Positions 54,792 through 63,883 of a DNA stretch of 64,000 nt are shown piece after piece. Numbering within the stretch: position 1 is the stretch's first letter; every line of letters starts with the position of its first letter. The notes beneath the pieces were generated by a model. The model did no database searches, had not been told where the DNA came from, and saw nothing but the letters and a program-made list of their open reading frames with translations. A program made the translations under genes and the position numbers. The DNA comes from an uncultured Desulfuromonadales bacterium (GTDB taxonomy: Bacteria; Desulfobacterota; Desulfuromonadia; Desulfuromonadales; Geopsychrobacteraceae), in the NCBI GenBank assembly GCA_947259685.1, contig CAMYNC010000009.1, positions 18,658 to 82,657 on the forward strand, given 5' to 3'.

Positions 54792-56474
54792 TTAAAAATC
54801 GTCGCTGATTCCAAAGCGCCGCACCCGGCTGGCATTGAGCTTACTTTGCCGGCCGATAATTTTTAGCGCTTCGGCCGCTTTGTCGGAAATCCGCTTCTGC
54901 TCTTCACTCGCCTCCCCCCGTCGGCTAAACTGCAGGCAAAGATCAACAACCTCCGATAGTTTCTGCCCTTTCTGGGCAGTAAACAGCTGCACAAACTCTT
55001 CAATACTTGCCTGTGACAGCTGCGCCTCCTCGTCATCAGCCACTTTTTCTCCTTGCATTAATTGCTCACAAACCTCCTGCAGCGAGCGCCTGATACGAAG
55101 GGACTGACGTTTATTACTGAACTTGGCAATCACCTCAGAATCCTTTAGCTGGCCACGAGCGCCGGGTCGATCCAGGCAGAACAGCTCCAGGTCCTGTTGG
55201 CGCTTTTCGATATAGAGGTCGATAATCCGAGTAGCCATCTGGTTCTTGCCAAGATACCTGAGCAAGCGAACCGTACCGTCAAGATTGGCCGGGCTGATAT
55301 ATTTGGCATTATTCTGAAAGCTTTCCGACAGGCAGCGGATCACATCCTGGGTATTGTCCTCGAAAGACTCGTTGAACTTACGCCAGGCTTCCTGGAAGGA
55401 ATCCTCGGAACGCGCCGCCAGAACTTTTTCATGCATCGCGGTTGCCGCCTCCTGCAGGCTCGCCTCATTGACATAACCGTTCTCCACCAGCTGTGCGACC
55501 TGCAAGTCAAAGTCATCGACGGCGTAGTTATCATAACGTCTCAGGATCGCGCTCCAGCCCTGCTGGCGGGTGGTCAGTGGCAGCTCGTTATCCAGGTCGC
55601 CGAAAGCACTGGTGCGGTTGAGAACAAAACGGTATTCCGGGACCTCGGTCGACTGACTGTAATAACACCAGGTCAGCAGAGTCAGCGAATGCAGTGCCCG
55701 GGCAAACACCTGCTCGTCATAGTCTTTTAATAACGGCGCCAGCAGCGCAGCGAGTTTTTCAATTTTTTTTATGATGCGGATGTTGTTGATCTGTAGTTTG
55801 GCGATATTCCCACCCAACAGGCGGCCGATCCGATCATCGCTGAGGGCGATCTGAATACAATCAGTTGCAGTCGGGGTGAACCTGAGTTCGGTGTCGATCA
55901 CCTTTTCCCTGAGCTTGACATAATCGATCGAAGATCCTTCGCAGAGATTTTCATCGTTGAGAATCAATACGACCTTACAACGCTTTTGTTCCTTGAGCTG
56001 ACTGATCAGCCCAAGGATATCCTGGGCATCGATATTTTTGCTTTTCCGCTCAAAATCATCGATGCAGATAATCGCCTTGCCGAGGGAAAGATAAGACAGC
56101 GAGTCGATCATCGAATGATAATGATCAAGCAGCGCCGGCGCCGGGCCGAGGGATAGCGATTTCTTGCCGAAGGTTTTCAATAACTCCGAAGTGTTGGTTT
56201 TGAAGCTTTCCACCGTCGGTCGGCGACCGATCAACTTTCTTTCTACAGTATTTTCAAAAATCGAAAATTTCAGATCATCCAGCGAATTCACTCCAAACAG
56301 GGAAACATAGGAGTATTTGCTGAGAGCGATTTTGCGCTGATTTTTCGCGTTGACCAGGTATTTATTCCAGGCATAGGTTTTACCGACCCCCCAGGACCCC
56401 ATGATCGACATGACTTCCGGCGCCTCATTCGCCAGAAAACGCTCTATCTGCTGTTGAATGATCTCGATCGACAT
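54792..56474 (-). CDS. KAP-type P-loop NTPase of unknown role
   Basis: 560 residues and no clear membrane segments. The Walker A motif GSWGVGKT is at residues 26-33 and the Walker B motif AIICIDDFE is near 134-141. The early P-loop right after a short helix, followed by a long helical C-terminal region, is like the KAP/STAND-type P-loop families, some of which act in antiphage defence or membrane-linked signalling. I do not recognise a named system and see no partner gene. It lies between sixA (convergent, 20 bases away) and ppk2 (divergent), within the polyphosphate genes. Its start has GGAG five bases upstream. Confidence 0.85.
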   Translation of the reverse strand: MSIEIIQQQIERFLANEAPEVMSIMGSWGVGKTYAWNKYLVNAKNQRKIALSKYSYVSLFGVNSLDDLKFSIFENTVERKLIGRRPTVESFKTNTSELLKTFGKKSLSLGPAPALLDHYHSMIDSLSYLSLGKAIICIDDFERKSKNIDAQDILGLISQLKEQKRCKVVLILNDENLCEGSSIDYVKLREKVIDTELRFTPTATDCIQIALSDDRIGRLLGGNIAKLQINNIRIIKKIEKLAALLAPLLKDYDEQVFARALHSLTLLTWCYYSQSTEVPEYRFVLNRTSAFGDLDNELPLTTRQQGWSAILRRYDNYAVDDFDLQVAQLVENGYVNEASLQEAATAMHEKVLAARSEDSFQEAWRKFNESFEDNTQDVIRCLSESFQNNAKYISPANLDGTVRLLRYLGKNQMATRIIDLYIEKRQQDLELFCLDRPGARGQLKDSEVIAKFSNKRQSLRIRRSLQEVCEQLMQGEKVADDEEAQLSQASIEEFVQLFTAQKGQKLSEVVDLCLQFSRRGEASEEQKRISDKAAEALKIIGRQSKLNASRVRRFGISDDF

Positions 56475-56681
56475 GTCAACTCCATTTTAGGCAACGTTTA
56501 CCATCAGGCCATGCGGCCGATTGAATTCCCTGACCGCTCACAGCTGAGCGGCCGCGGTTTTCAACTCTAATTTTGGGTTTAGCACTTTCCCCGGGCCCTA
56601 AGAAGATACCACTGAACCTTCCCCTTCGGCAATTATCGGTTAAAGTACTAATAACACATCAAACTACAATGGGAGCGAGCG

Positions 56682-57539
56682 ATGGGAAGTGACAAGAAAA
56701 AACGCCGTGGCAATTCAACAGACCAGCGCAAGCGGCGGGCAGCCGACCGCAGCGAGCCGAAAAAAACCATCAGCAACAAAGATTACGAAAAAGCCCTGGC
56801 CCTCCTGCAGATCGAGCTGGTCAAACTGCAGGAGTGGGTCAAAGCGCAAAAATTAAAAGTCGTCGTGGTTTTTGAGGGGCGGGATGCCGCCGGCAAAGGC
56901 GGCGCCATCAAGCGGATTACCGAATGTCTGAACCCGCGGGTAGTGCGGGTGATCGCACTGCCAGCGCCGACTGAGCGGGAGCAGGCCCAGTGGTATTTTC
57001 AGCGCTACGTGCAGCATCTCCCGGCCGGTGGCGAAATGGTGATCTTCGACCGCAGCTGGTACAATCGTGCCGGTGTCGAACGGGTAATGGGGTTTTGCAC
57101 TGATGACGAGTACCGCGAATTTCTGCGGTCCTGTCCTGAGTTTGAACGGATGCTGGTGCGCAGCGGCATCGTCTTGATCAAATATTGGTTTTCGGTCAGC
57201 AATGAAGAGCAGGAACGCCGCTTTCAGAAACGGATTCACCACCCGACCAAGCGCTGGAAGCTCAGTCCGATGGATCTGGAATCACGTTCCCGCTGGGCTG
57301 AATACTCCATTGCCAAAGACGACATGTTCATCTACACCGATATCAAACAAGCCCCCTGGTATGTCGTCGACGGCGATGTGAAAAAGCGCGCCCGGCTAAA
57401 CGTGATCTCGCATCTGCTGAGCTTGATTCCCTATCAGGATCTGACCCCCGCACCGATCAAACTGCCGCCGCGGCAGGAAGAGATCGGCTATGTCCGGCCG
57501 CCACTCAGCGACCAGACCTTTGTGCCGGAAGTCTATTAA
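56682..57539 (+). CDS. ppk2: Polyphosphate kinase 2
   Basis: 285 residues, single-domain PPK2. It transfers phosphate between polyphosphate and nucleoside diphosphates. Walker A is FEGRDAAGKGGAIKR, the lid region follows, and Walker B is VIFDRSWYNRAGVERVMGF. The N-terminus is rich in lysine and arginine (KKKRRGNSTDQRKRRAADR). Length and motifs fit class I enzymes. Its last four bases overlap the convergent hypothetical gene. Confidence 0.95.
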   Translation: MGSDKKKRRGNSTDQRKRRAADRSEPKKTISNKDYEKALALLQIELVKLQEWVKAQKLKVVVVFEGRDAAGKGGAIKRITECLNPRVVRVIALPAPTEREQAQWYFQRYVQHLPAGGEMVIFDRSWYNRAGVERVMGFCTDDEYREFLRSCPEFERMLVRSGIVLIKYWFSVSNEEQERRFQKRIHHPTKRWKLSPMDLESRSRWAEYSIAKDDMFIYTDIKQAPWYVVDGDVKKRARLNVISHLLSLIPYQDLTPAPIKLPPRQEEIGYVRPPLSDQTFVPEVY

Positions 57540-57997
57540 AAACCGGCTGAACTGGTGAGCCGCCGGCTGCAAAAACGGAATCTCGGCTCACTGAACAACC
57601 ACCAATGACGTTGCGGCTCGGGTAATTGGACAAACTCGGGAAAACTGCAGAAAGGTTCTTCGGAAGGGGTCAAGGTCTCTTTAAAGCTGCGGTCGGCGCG
57701 GATAATCCGCGCCGATACTTTTTTCTGCTGAGCAACATCGACCTGCTTGATCGCCCAATCAAGCTCACTGCGACAATATAAATAATAGCGATATTCCGCC
57801 TTCAGGGTCCGCTCACCGCTCCGGTAAGCTTTCTGGCGCCAGGCAACCGCCTCTTCCCATTGGTCCAGAAAATAAACCAAGCCGGCTTCAATCACATCCA
57901 GGTCATAGCCATCCAAAACCAGGCTACGGGTCAAGCGGTCATCAGTAGAAGTTTGCAAGCACCAGTCTGAAATCGACAATCCAGGCATTTCAAACAT
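57536..57997 (-). CDS. Hypothetical protein
   Basis: 153 residues. Aromatic and charged residues are frequent (DLDVIEAGLVYFLDQWEEAV, YRYYLYCRSELDW). There is no signal peptide or membrane segment, and no motif I recognise. The ATG at 57997 follows a GAGGTG ribosome site. The tail-to-tail overlap with ppk2 is four bases. It is probably a real gene, but the evidence is codon pattern and ribosome site only. Confidence 0.6.
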   Translation of the reverse strand: MFEMPGLSISDWCLQTSTDDRLTRSLVLDGYDLDVIEAGLVYFLDQWEEAVAWRQKAYRSGERTLKAEYRYYLYCRSELDWAIKQVDVAQQKKVSARIIRADRSFKETLTPSEEPFCSFPEFVQLPEPQRHWWLFSEPRFRFCSRRLTSSAGF

Positions 57998-58317
57998 TTA
58001 AGACACCTCAAACGAAGTGACAGCAATGGCTCCCCCCAGATCAACCATTCTCAATCAAAGTACTTTTCCACACCACGTCAAACCAAATTTCGACCCATTG
58101 TGATACTTTAGCAAAAATAATCAAAATTCCCACTTTTGACATCATTCAACCCAAAAGCCCATGACTGCTGAGCTAATGAAGCCAAAGCAGTTTAACAATG
58201 TCACCCATGAACAGGCAAGCGGTTTGATATTTTCCATCTTTCGAGGGGCTACTCAAACGACTCTGATTGCTGTATGGTTAGAATCCATTTGTTAGCTTTT
58301 TGTGAACGAGGACCCAA
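57998..58317. other. 320-base gap, AT-rich, no gene seen
   Basis: The stretch lies between divergent genes and is richer in A and T than its surroundings. It should hold the promoters of the hypothetical gene and the peptidase gene. I could not pick a convincing -35/-10 pair, repeat or RNA element. Confidence 0.6.
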
Positions 58318-59685
58318 GTGATCTTGCGACTTATCATTCTTTTCACCTTACTGGCTATTCCAACCACATGCCTGGCGCTCGATTTCTCTCTGCATAAAAA
58401 TCAAGGTCTTCAGCCTGGCCCGACCCTGCTGGTGATCGGCGGCATTCAAGGGGACGAACCGGGCGGCTTCAATGCTGCGGCCCTGCTGGCCACCCACTAC
58501 CGGGTCGACAGCGGCAAACTCTGGGTGGTTCCCAACCTGAACTTTTCAAGTATCATCAAGCGCACCCGTGGCCTACACGGTGACATGAACCGAAAATTCG
58601 CCAAGCTGCCGAAAAGCGACCCGGAATACCACCAGGTAGAGCGCATCAAGTCAATTATTCAAGCGCCGGAAGTCGACCTGGTGTTCAATCTGCATGACGG
58701 CAGCGGCTTCTATCACCCAGACTACGTCGACCCACAGCGCAACCCTGACCGCTGGGGGCAGAGCTGCATCATCGATCAGAGCGAATTGACCGAACAGCGC
58801 TTCGGCAATCTGGAAGAGTTGACCCGGACCACGGTGAAACGGGTCAATCAACGCATATTCTCCCCCGAGCACTACTTTCAGTTGAAAAACACCCAAACCG
58901 CCTCAACCGATACCGACATGAAGCAATCGCTGACCTATTTTGCGGTCCGTCAGCAAAAACCGGCCTTCGGCATTGAAGCAAGCAAAAATTTCTCCACCCA
59001 TATGCGCGCCTACTACCACCTGCTGGCGATGGAAGCCTACATGGAGCAGGTCGGTCTGAGATTTACTCGCGACTTCGAACTAACCCCTGGCGGAGTCAAG
59101 CAGGCGCTGAAGGAAAATGTGCGGGTTTCTTTTGGCGACGGACGTATCCAATTCGAGGTCAACAACCTGCGCAAGACCCTGAAATACTTCCCCTTGCAGA
59201 AAAACGCTCAGCTGCAATTCAGCTCCAATAATCCACTGGTCGCGGTGATGCCGAATCGGGATCGTTTTCGAATCCATTACGGCAACAACCGGTTGGCCTT
59301 TTTGAAACCACAGTATTTTGAGTATGACAAGAGTCTCGACGGGGTTGAAATGCTGATCGATGGAAAGCCGCAGCGAGTTAACTTTGGCGCTACCGTCCCG
59401 GTCAGCAAAAATTTTCTGGTGCGCACCGAAAAGGGCTATCGAGTCAACGTGATCGGCTTTTTCAAGCAGGGACAGAAAAATGAAAAAGACCTGAAAATCG
59501 ACTACACACAGATTCGAGAGAAATATTCGATCGACAAGGGGGGCAAGGTGTTTCGGATTGAAGTGTATAAAAAAAATCGCTTCAGCGGCATGGTTCTCGT
59601 CGATTTTCGTCCGCAACCCAAAAAACAACAACCGCTGGTTGTCGCAGCAACCCAGGCAGAGCAACAGTCTGCACATCCCAACTGA
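58318..59685 (+). CDS. Csd4/Pgp1-like M14 family carboxypeptidase
   Basis: 455 residues from a GTG with GAGGA upstream. An N-terminal signal peptide ends near residue 20 (LLAIPTTCLA). The zinc ligands are Gln44 and Glu47 in GGIQGDEPGG, in place of the usual His-x-x-Glu, and His126 in FNLHDGSG; the catalytic glutamate is Glu220 in FGIEASKN. This Gln-Glu-His set matches Csd4 of Helicobacter and Pgp1 of Campylobacter, which trim tripeptides on peptidoglycan and set helical cell shape. A C-terminal domain follows to residue 455. I infer cell-wall trimming; the effect on shape here is unknown. Confidence 0.88.
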   Translation: MILRLIILFTLLAIPTTCLALDFSLHKNQGLQPGPTLLVIGGIQGDEPGGFNAAALLATHYRVDSGKLWVVPNLNFSSIIKRTRGLHGDMNRKFAKLPKSDPEYHQVERIKSIIQAPEVDLVFNLHDGSGFYHPDYVDPQRNPDRWGQSCIIDQSELTEQRFGNLEELTRTTVKRVNQRIFSPEHYFQLKNTQTASTDTDMKQSLTYFAVRQQKPAFGIEASKNFSTHMRAYYHLLAMEAYMEQVGLRFTRDFELTPGGVKQALKENVRVSFGDGRIQFEVNNLRKTLKYFPLQKNAQLQFSSNNPLVAVMPNRDRFRIHYGNNRLAFLKPQYFEYDKSLDGVEMLIDGKPQRVNFGATVPVSKNFLVRTEKGYRVNVIGFFKQGQKNEKDLKIDYTQIREKYSIDKGGKVFRIEVYKKNRFSGMVLVDFRPQPKKQQPLVVAATQAEQQSAHPN

Positions 59686-59764
59686 TCAGGTTTTAAGTCA
59701 AGCCTAAAGCCTAAAGCCTGAATCCACGAGAATCAACCGTCTCCTGCCCGCGGATTGAGCCAAC

Positions 59765-59803
59765 AGCCCAAACGGGCGACTCGCAAAGTCGCCCGTTTGG
59801 GCT
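59765..59803. terminator. Strong hairpin between peptidase gene and rng
   Basis: AGCCCAAACGGGCGAC (59765-59780) and GTCGCCCGTTTGGGCT (59788-59803) form a perfect 16-bp stem with a 7-base loop. It lies two bases beyond the rng stop codon. No T-run follows on either strand, so it may stabilise RNA ends or act as a factor-assisted terminator. Confidence 0.6.
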
Positions 59804-59805
59804 GC

Positions 59806-61311
59806 TTACCCTACAGCAATTTCAAACTGTTCAATATGAAACCCGGGCCGCGAATTTATACTGATGTGCCGGCCATAGCGTTGCTCAAGCTCATCGATCC
59901 CGGAGCGCTCTTCATCGACCAACAGCCCAGTGATATCGGGATGGGCGAGCAACGTGATATGCCCGGCCGGCAGATCGGCCAGTTCGCGATGGAGTTCGCG
60001 AAGGATTTCGTAGATAATCGTCAGCTTGCCTTTGACATAGCCCTTGCCCTCGCAGTAGGAACAGGGTTCGCAAAGTGTCCGGCCGATCGATTCGCGGACC
60101 CGTTTGCGAGTCATTTCCACCAACCCCAGTTCGGAAATTTTTAGAATATTGGTCTTGTTTTTGTCATTTTTGAGCGCCTCTTCCAGCGCAGCGTGAACCT
60201 TCTCGCGGTGGGCCTCTTTTTCCATATCAATAAAATCGATGATGATCAAGCCGCCAATGTTACGCAAGCGCAGCTGAAAGGCGATCTCTTTGAGCGCCTC
60301 CAGGTTGGTCTTGAGGATGGTATCCTCCAGATTGTGCTTACCGACGTAGCGGCCGGTATTGACATCGATAGCGGTCAAGGCTTCGGTTTGCTCGATAATG
60401 ATCGAGCCGCCACTTTTCAGCCAGACCTTCCGTCCCAGCGCCCGGGATATCTCCACCTCGAGACCGTGGGCATCAAAGATCGGTTCGTCACCGCTGTAAA
60501 GCTCGATACAATAGTTCAGCCGCGGCATGAAGGTCCGGATAAAGCGGATGATTTTATTATACTCCTCCTGACTGTCGACAACGATCCGCTTGACATCCTC
60601 AGTCAGAATATCGCGCAGCACCTTGCTGGTGACATCCAGATCGGAGTGGATCAGACTGGGCGCACTGCGTTCATCCAGATCGCGGCTTAAATCCTCCCAA
60701 AGTCCGACCAGAAACTCCATGTCGGCGCGCAGATCCTCTTCGCTTTTCCCTTCGGAAACGGTGCGAACGATAAAACCGGTCCCTGGAGGGCGGATCGACT
60801 CTACGATCTTGCGCAGCCGCTCCCGTTCATCCTCGGTCTCGATCCGCCGTGAAATGCCGACATGATCGACGGTCGGCATGTAAACCAGATGCCGGCCCGG
60901 CAGAGAGATGTGCGAGGTAATCCGCGCCCCCTTGGTGCCGATCGGCTCCTTGGAGATCTGCACCAGCAGCTCCTGCCCTTCGTCGAGCAGGTCTTCGATC
61001 GGTGGCAGCACCGGCAACTGCTGTTCAGCGCCGGCACCGGCCAGAGTGACATCGCCTTCGATGCTGCGCTCGACCTCTTCCATTTCATCAAGCACATCGG
61101 CGACGTACAAGAAGGCTGCCTTCTCCAGGCCGATATCGACAAATGCCGCCTGCATTCCCGGCAACACCCGAATCACTTTTCCCTTATAGATATTCCCGAC
61201 GATCCCGCGTTCCCGCTCCCGCTCGATATAGAGCTCGGCGATATGCCCCCCTTCAAGCAGGGCCACACGGGTTTCATGGGAGGTGGTACAGATTACCAAC
61301 TCCTTGGTCAT
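59806..61311 (-). CDS. rng: Ribonuclease G
   Basis: 501 residues. The S1-like RNA-binding part is at the N-terminus (GNIYKGKVIRVLPGMQAAFVD). The catalytic domain has ALTAIDVNTGRYVG and GLIIIDFIDM with metal-binding aspartates. The zinc-link cysteines lie in CEPCSYCEGKGY. It processes 5S and 16S rRNA precursors and mRNA. It lacks the long C-terminal scaffold of ribonuclease E. It follows the radical SAM gene by 28 bases, the usual order in this lineage. Confidence 0.95.
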   Translation of the reverse strand: MTKELVICTTSHETRVALLEGGHIAELYIERERERGIVGNIYKGKVIRVLPGMQAAFVDIGLEKAAFLYVADVLDEMEEVERSIEGDVTLAGAGAEQQLPVLPPIEDLLDEGQELLVQISKEPIGTKGARITSHISLPGRHLVYMPTVDHVGISRRIETEDERERLRKIVESIRPPGTGFIVRTVSEGKSEEDLRADMEFLVGLWEDLSRDLDERSAPSLIHSDLDVTSKVLRDILTEDVKRIVVDSQEEYNKIIRFIRTFMPRLNYCIELYSGDEPIFDAHGLEVEISRALGRKVWLKSGGSIIIEQTEALTAIDVNTGRYVGKHNLEDTILKTNLEALKEIAFQLRLRNIGGLIIIDFIDMEKEAHREKVHAALEEALKNDKNKTNILKISELGLVEMTRKRVRESIGRTLCEPCSYCEGKGYVKGKLTIIYEILRELHRELADLPAGHITLLAHPDITGLLVDEERSGIDELEQRYGRHISINSRPGFHIEQFEIAVG

Positions 61312-61339
61312 GATCTTTTCTCCAGACGTGTCAATATGT

Positions 61340-63883
61340 TTAATCGGTTAACTTCGCAGACGAAAAATCTTTTAAATTGATACCGATTTTGCGCACCCGT
61401 AAACGCCGCACCTCTTCAATATCCATATCGAACAACCAGCTGGCGATCAGCAAGGGGCTGCCCTTGACCAGCTCGATTTCCAGCTCATCGTCGATATGGG
61501 AGAGCTCAAGGACATCCGGACGCAGATCAACCTGCTGTTCCTGACCTTTTTTCAGCCGACTGACCAGGACCTGCTCCGCTTCGAGAAAACTGATCAGTTT
61601 TTCGGTCAGCTCCCGTGGCAGCGGTTTCGGCAGGGGCACCCGGTAGCGACTGTTTGCCACCGCCGCTGAAGGTGAAGGCGACTTCCAGGGGATAATTGAG
61701 CCTTCAACAATCTTGAACCCCTCGGGAAGTTGAACATTTAAAGATGAAACAACCTGACTAATCGGCAGGGTCCGGGTCAGTTCGATATCGACCAGCTCTG
61801 CTTCACTGGCGATCCCCATCGGCAGAGCCTCAAGATAAGAAATCTTCGGTGTCGGGTGAAACCCTTGCGAAAAACGGACCGGTAATTTCGCCCGCCGCAC
61901 CGCCCGCTGAAACATGGTCAGATACTCAAGATGACCGACCATTCGTGCTCGCCCCTGCTTGCTCAACTTCAACCGTACCCGGGTGAACTGCTCAGCGTCT
62001 TCTGCCGGTTGCTCGATTGCACCTTCTGTCAGCGGAGATGTTTGGGGAATATCGTTCAAGCGCATTCGCAACGACTCGAAATCGCAGACCCCACAGCCGT
62101 GGCAATCCCCATGCCGGCAATCGATCGTCGCTGTGCCGCTAAAAGCTTTTTGCCGTTCCTGCGAGAAAAAACTTTTCGGCAAGCCGCAGTCGATATGCTC
62201 CCAAGGCAGCAACTCTTCTTGGTCCCGTTGGCGCAGATACCAAGCCGGGTCAATGGCACAATCGGCGAACGCCTGCTGCCATTTTTTAAAGTCGAAATGT
62301 TCGCGCCAGCCATCAAACCGACAGCCGAGCTCAACGGCCCGCTCCAGGACCTTTGCCAACCGCCGGTCACCGCGGGCAAACACCCCCTCCAGAAAGGAAA
62401 GTTCCGCCTCGTGCCACTTTAATCGCAGCTTCTTTTTCCGCAGTCCGTCGCGCAGCAGGGACTGCTTGCGTAGCGTCTCTGCAATCCCGATCTGCGCCTC
62501 CCACTGAAAAGGGGTATGCGGTTTAGGCACAAAGGTCGAGACCGCAACATTCACATCGTTGCCGCCGGTGCCTTTCCCACTGCGCTTGACCTGCGCGGCC
62601 AGCTCGATCAATTCGTGCAGATCTTCGTCGGTTTCGGTCGGCAGCCCCTGCATGAAATACAGCTTGATCAGCCGCCAGCCGAGCCGGTAAGCATCACCGG
62701 TGGCCTGCAGCAGGTCGGCAGCACTGATTCCCTTGTTGATCACCCCTCGCAAGCGTTCGCTGCCGGCCTCAGGAGCCAGAGTAAAACCGGTTTTGCGGAC
62801 CTTTTTCACCTCTTCCATCAAGCCTTCGGTTAAGGAACCGACCCGCAAGCTCGGCAGGGAAACCGCCACCCGGTCATCGGCATGCTCGGCCATCAGGTTC
62901 TGCAGCAGCGGTTCAATACAGGAATAATCGCCGGTTGAGAGCGACAGCAGCGAAATCTCCTCGTAACCGGAGTTTTCCAAGGCCGCATTGATCAACTCCT
63001 TAAGCTTCTCTGGACTGCGCTCGCGTACCGGGCGGTAGATATAGCCGGCCTGGCAGAAACGACAGCCGCGAGTGCAGCCACGGGCAATCTCCATCGCCAC
63101 CCGGTTATGCACCGTCTGCATAAAAGGAATAATCGGCTGGGTCGGAAAAGGCGCCGATTCCAGATCGGCGAGAAACCGTCGGCGGACCTTTTGGTAGTCT
63201 TTTTTCAGCGGCGTGATTTTCGCCAGACGACCATCCTGCGCGTAATGGATGTCGAAAAAAGCCGGCACGTAGAAACCCTCGCGACCGGAGAGTTCCTCGA
63301 GCAGTCGCTGACGACTCCAGCTGTCCTGTTTGCTCCGTCGCACCGCCTCGGCCAACTCGACGATTGCTTCTTCGCCATCGCCGATCAGTGCCACATCGAA
63401 GAAATCGGCCAACGGCTCCGGATTAAAGGCGCACGGCCCACCAACCACAATCAGCGGTGCATTGGCTTCACGCTCTTCCCGCCGCAGCGGCAGACCGGCC
63501 AACTGCAGCATGCCGAGCAGATTGGTATAGCTCAGCTCATATTGCAGGGTAAAGCCGATGATATCGAAATCGCCCAACGGCCGGTTCGATTCTAGCGAAC
63601 AGAGCGGCTGCTGGTTTTTGCGCAGCAACTGCGCCATATCATCCCAGGGCGCATAAACCCGTTCAGCTGCTGCCCATTCCAGAGAATTAAGGATGTGGTA
63701 AAGAATCGGAAAGCCGATGTGGCTCATGCCGACTTCGTAGACATCGGGGAAGGCCAGCGCCATGCGGACCTCAAGCCCTTCGTCGGCTTTACAAATCGCC
63801 CCCAGCTCACCACCCAGGTAACGGGAAGGCCGGCTGACGCGGGTCAATGCATCTGATGGATCTTTAGCGGACAAATATGTCAC
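61340..63883 (-). CDS. TIGR03960-type B12-binding-like/radical SAM protein fused to DUF2344
   Basis: 847 residues. The N-terminal part (about 1-200) resembles the cobalamin-binding-like domain of radical SAM proteins (LAFPDVYEVGMSHIGFPILY). The radical SAM cluster motif is CTRGCRFC, in the segment EIARGCTRGCRFCQAGY, followed by a barrel. The C-terminal part (from about 640) is the DUF2344/TIGR03936 domain (KLSKQGRARMVGHLEYLTMF). The reaction is not known; the conserved pairing with rng suggests RNA or ribosome work. This start has 117 bases upstream with no gene visible before the right edge. Confidence 0.92.
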   Translation of the reverse strand: MTYLSAKDPSDALTRVSRPSRYLGGELGAICKADEGLEVRMALAFPDVYEVGMSHIGFPILYHILNSLEWAAAERVYAPWDDMAQLLRKNQQPLCSLESNRPLGDFDIIGFTLQYELSYTNLLGMLQLAGLPLRREEREANAPLIVVGGPCAFNPEPLADFFDVALIGDGEEAIVELAEAVRRSKQDSWSRQRLLEELSGREGFYVPAFFDIHYAQDGRLAKITPLKKDYQKVRRRFLADLESAPFPTQPIIPFMQTVHNRVAMEIARGCTRGCRFCQAGYIYRPVRERSPEKLKELINAALENSGYEEISLLSLSTGDYSCIEPLLQNLMAEHADDRVAVSLPSLRVGSLTEGLMEEVKKVRKTGFTLAPEAGSERLRGVINKGISAADLLQATGDAYRLGWRLIKLYFMQGLPTETDEDLHELIELAAQVKRSGKGTGGNDVNVAVSTFVPKPHTPFQWEAQIGIAETLRKQSLLRDGLRKKKLRLKWHEAELSFLEGVFARGDRRLAKVLERAVELGCRFDGWREHFDFKKWQQAFADCAIDPAWYLRQRDQEELLPWEHIDCGLPKSFFSQERQKAFSGTATIDCRHGDCHGCGVCDFESLRMRLNDIPQTSPLTEGAIEQPAEDAEQFTRVRLKLSKQGRARMVGHLEYLTMFQRAVRRAKLPVRFSQGFHPTPKISYLEALPMGIASEAELVDIELTRTLPISQVVSSLNVQLPEGFKIVEGSIIPWKSPSPSAAVANSRYRVPLPKPLPRELTEKLISFLEAEQVLVSRLKKGQEQQVDLRPDVLELSHIDDELEIELVKGSPLLIASWLFDMDIEEVRRLRVRKIGINLKDFSSAKLTD

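Noticed and set aside
57998..58317. Small RNA or tRNA in the AT-rich gap
   Set aside because: No cloverleaf, conserved tRNA boxes or terminator hairpin could be seen.
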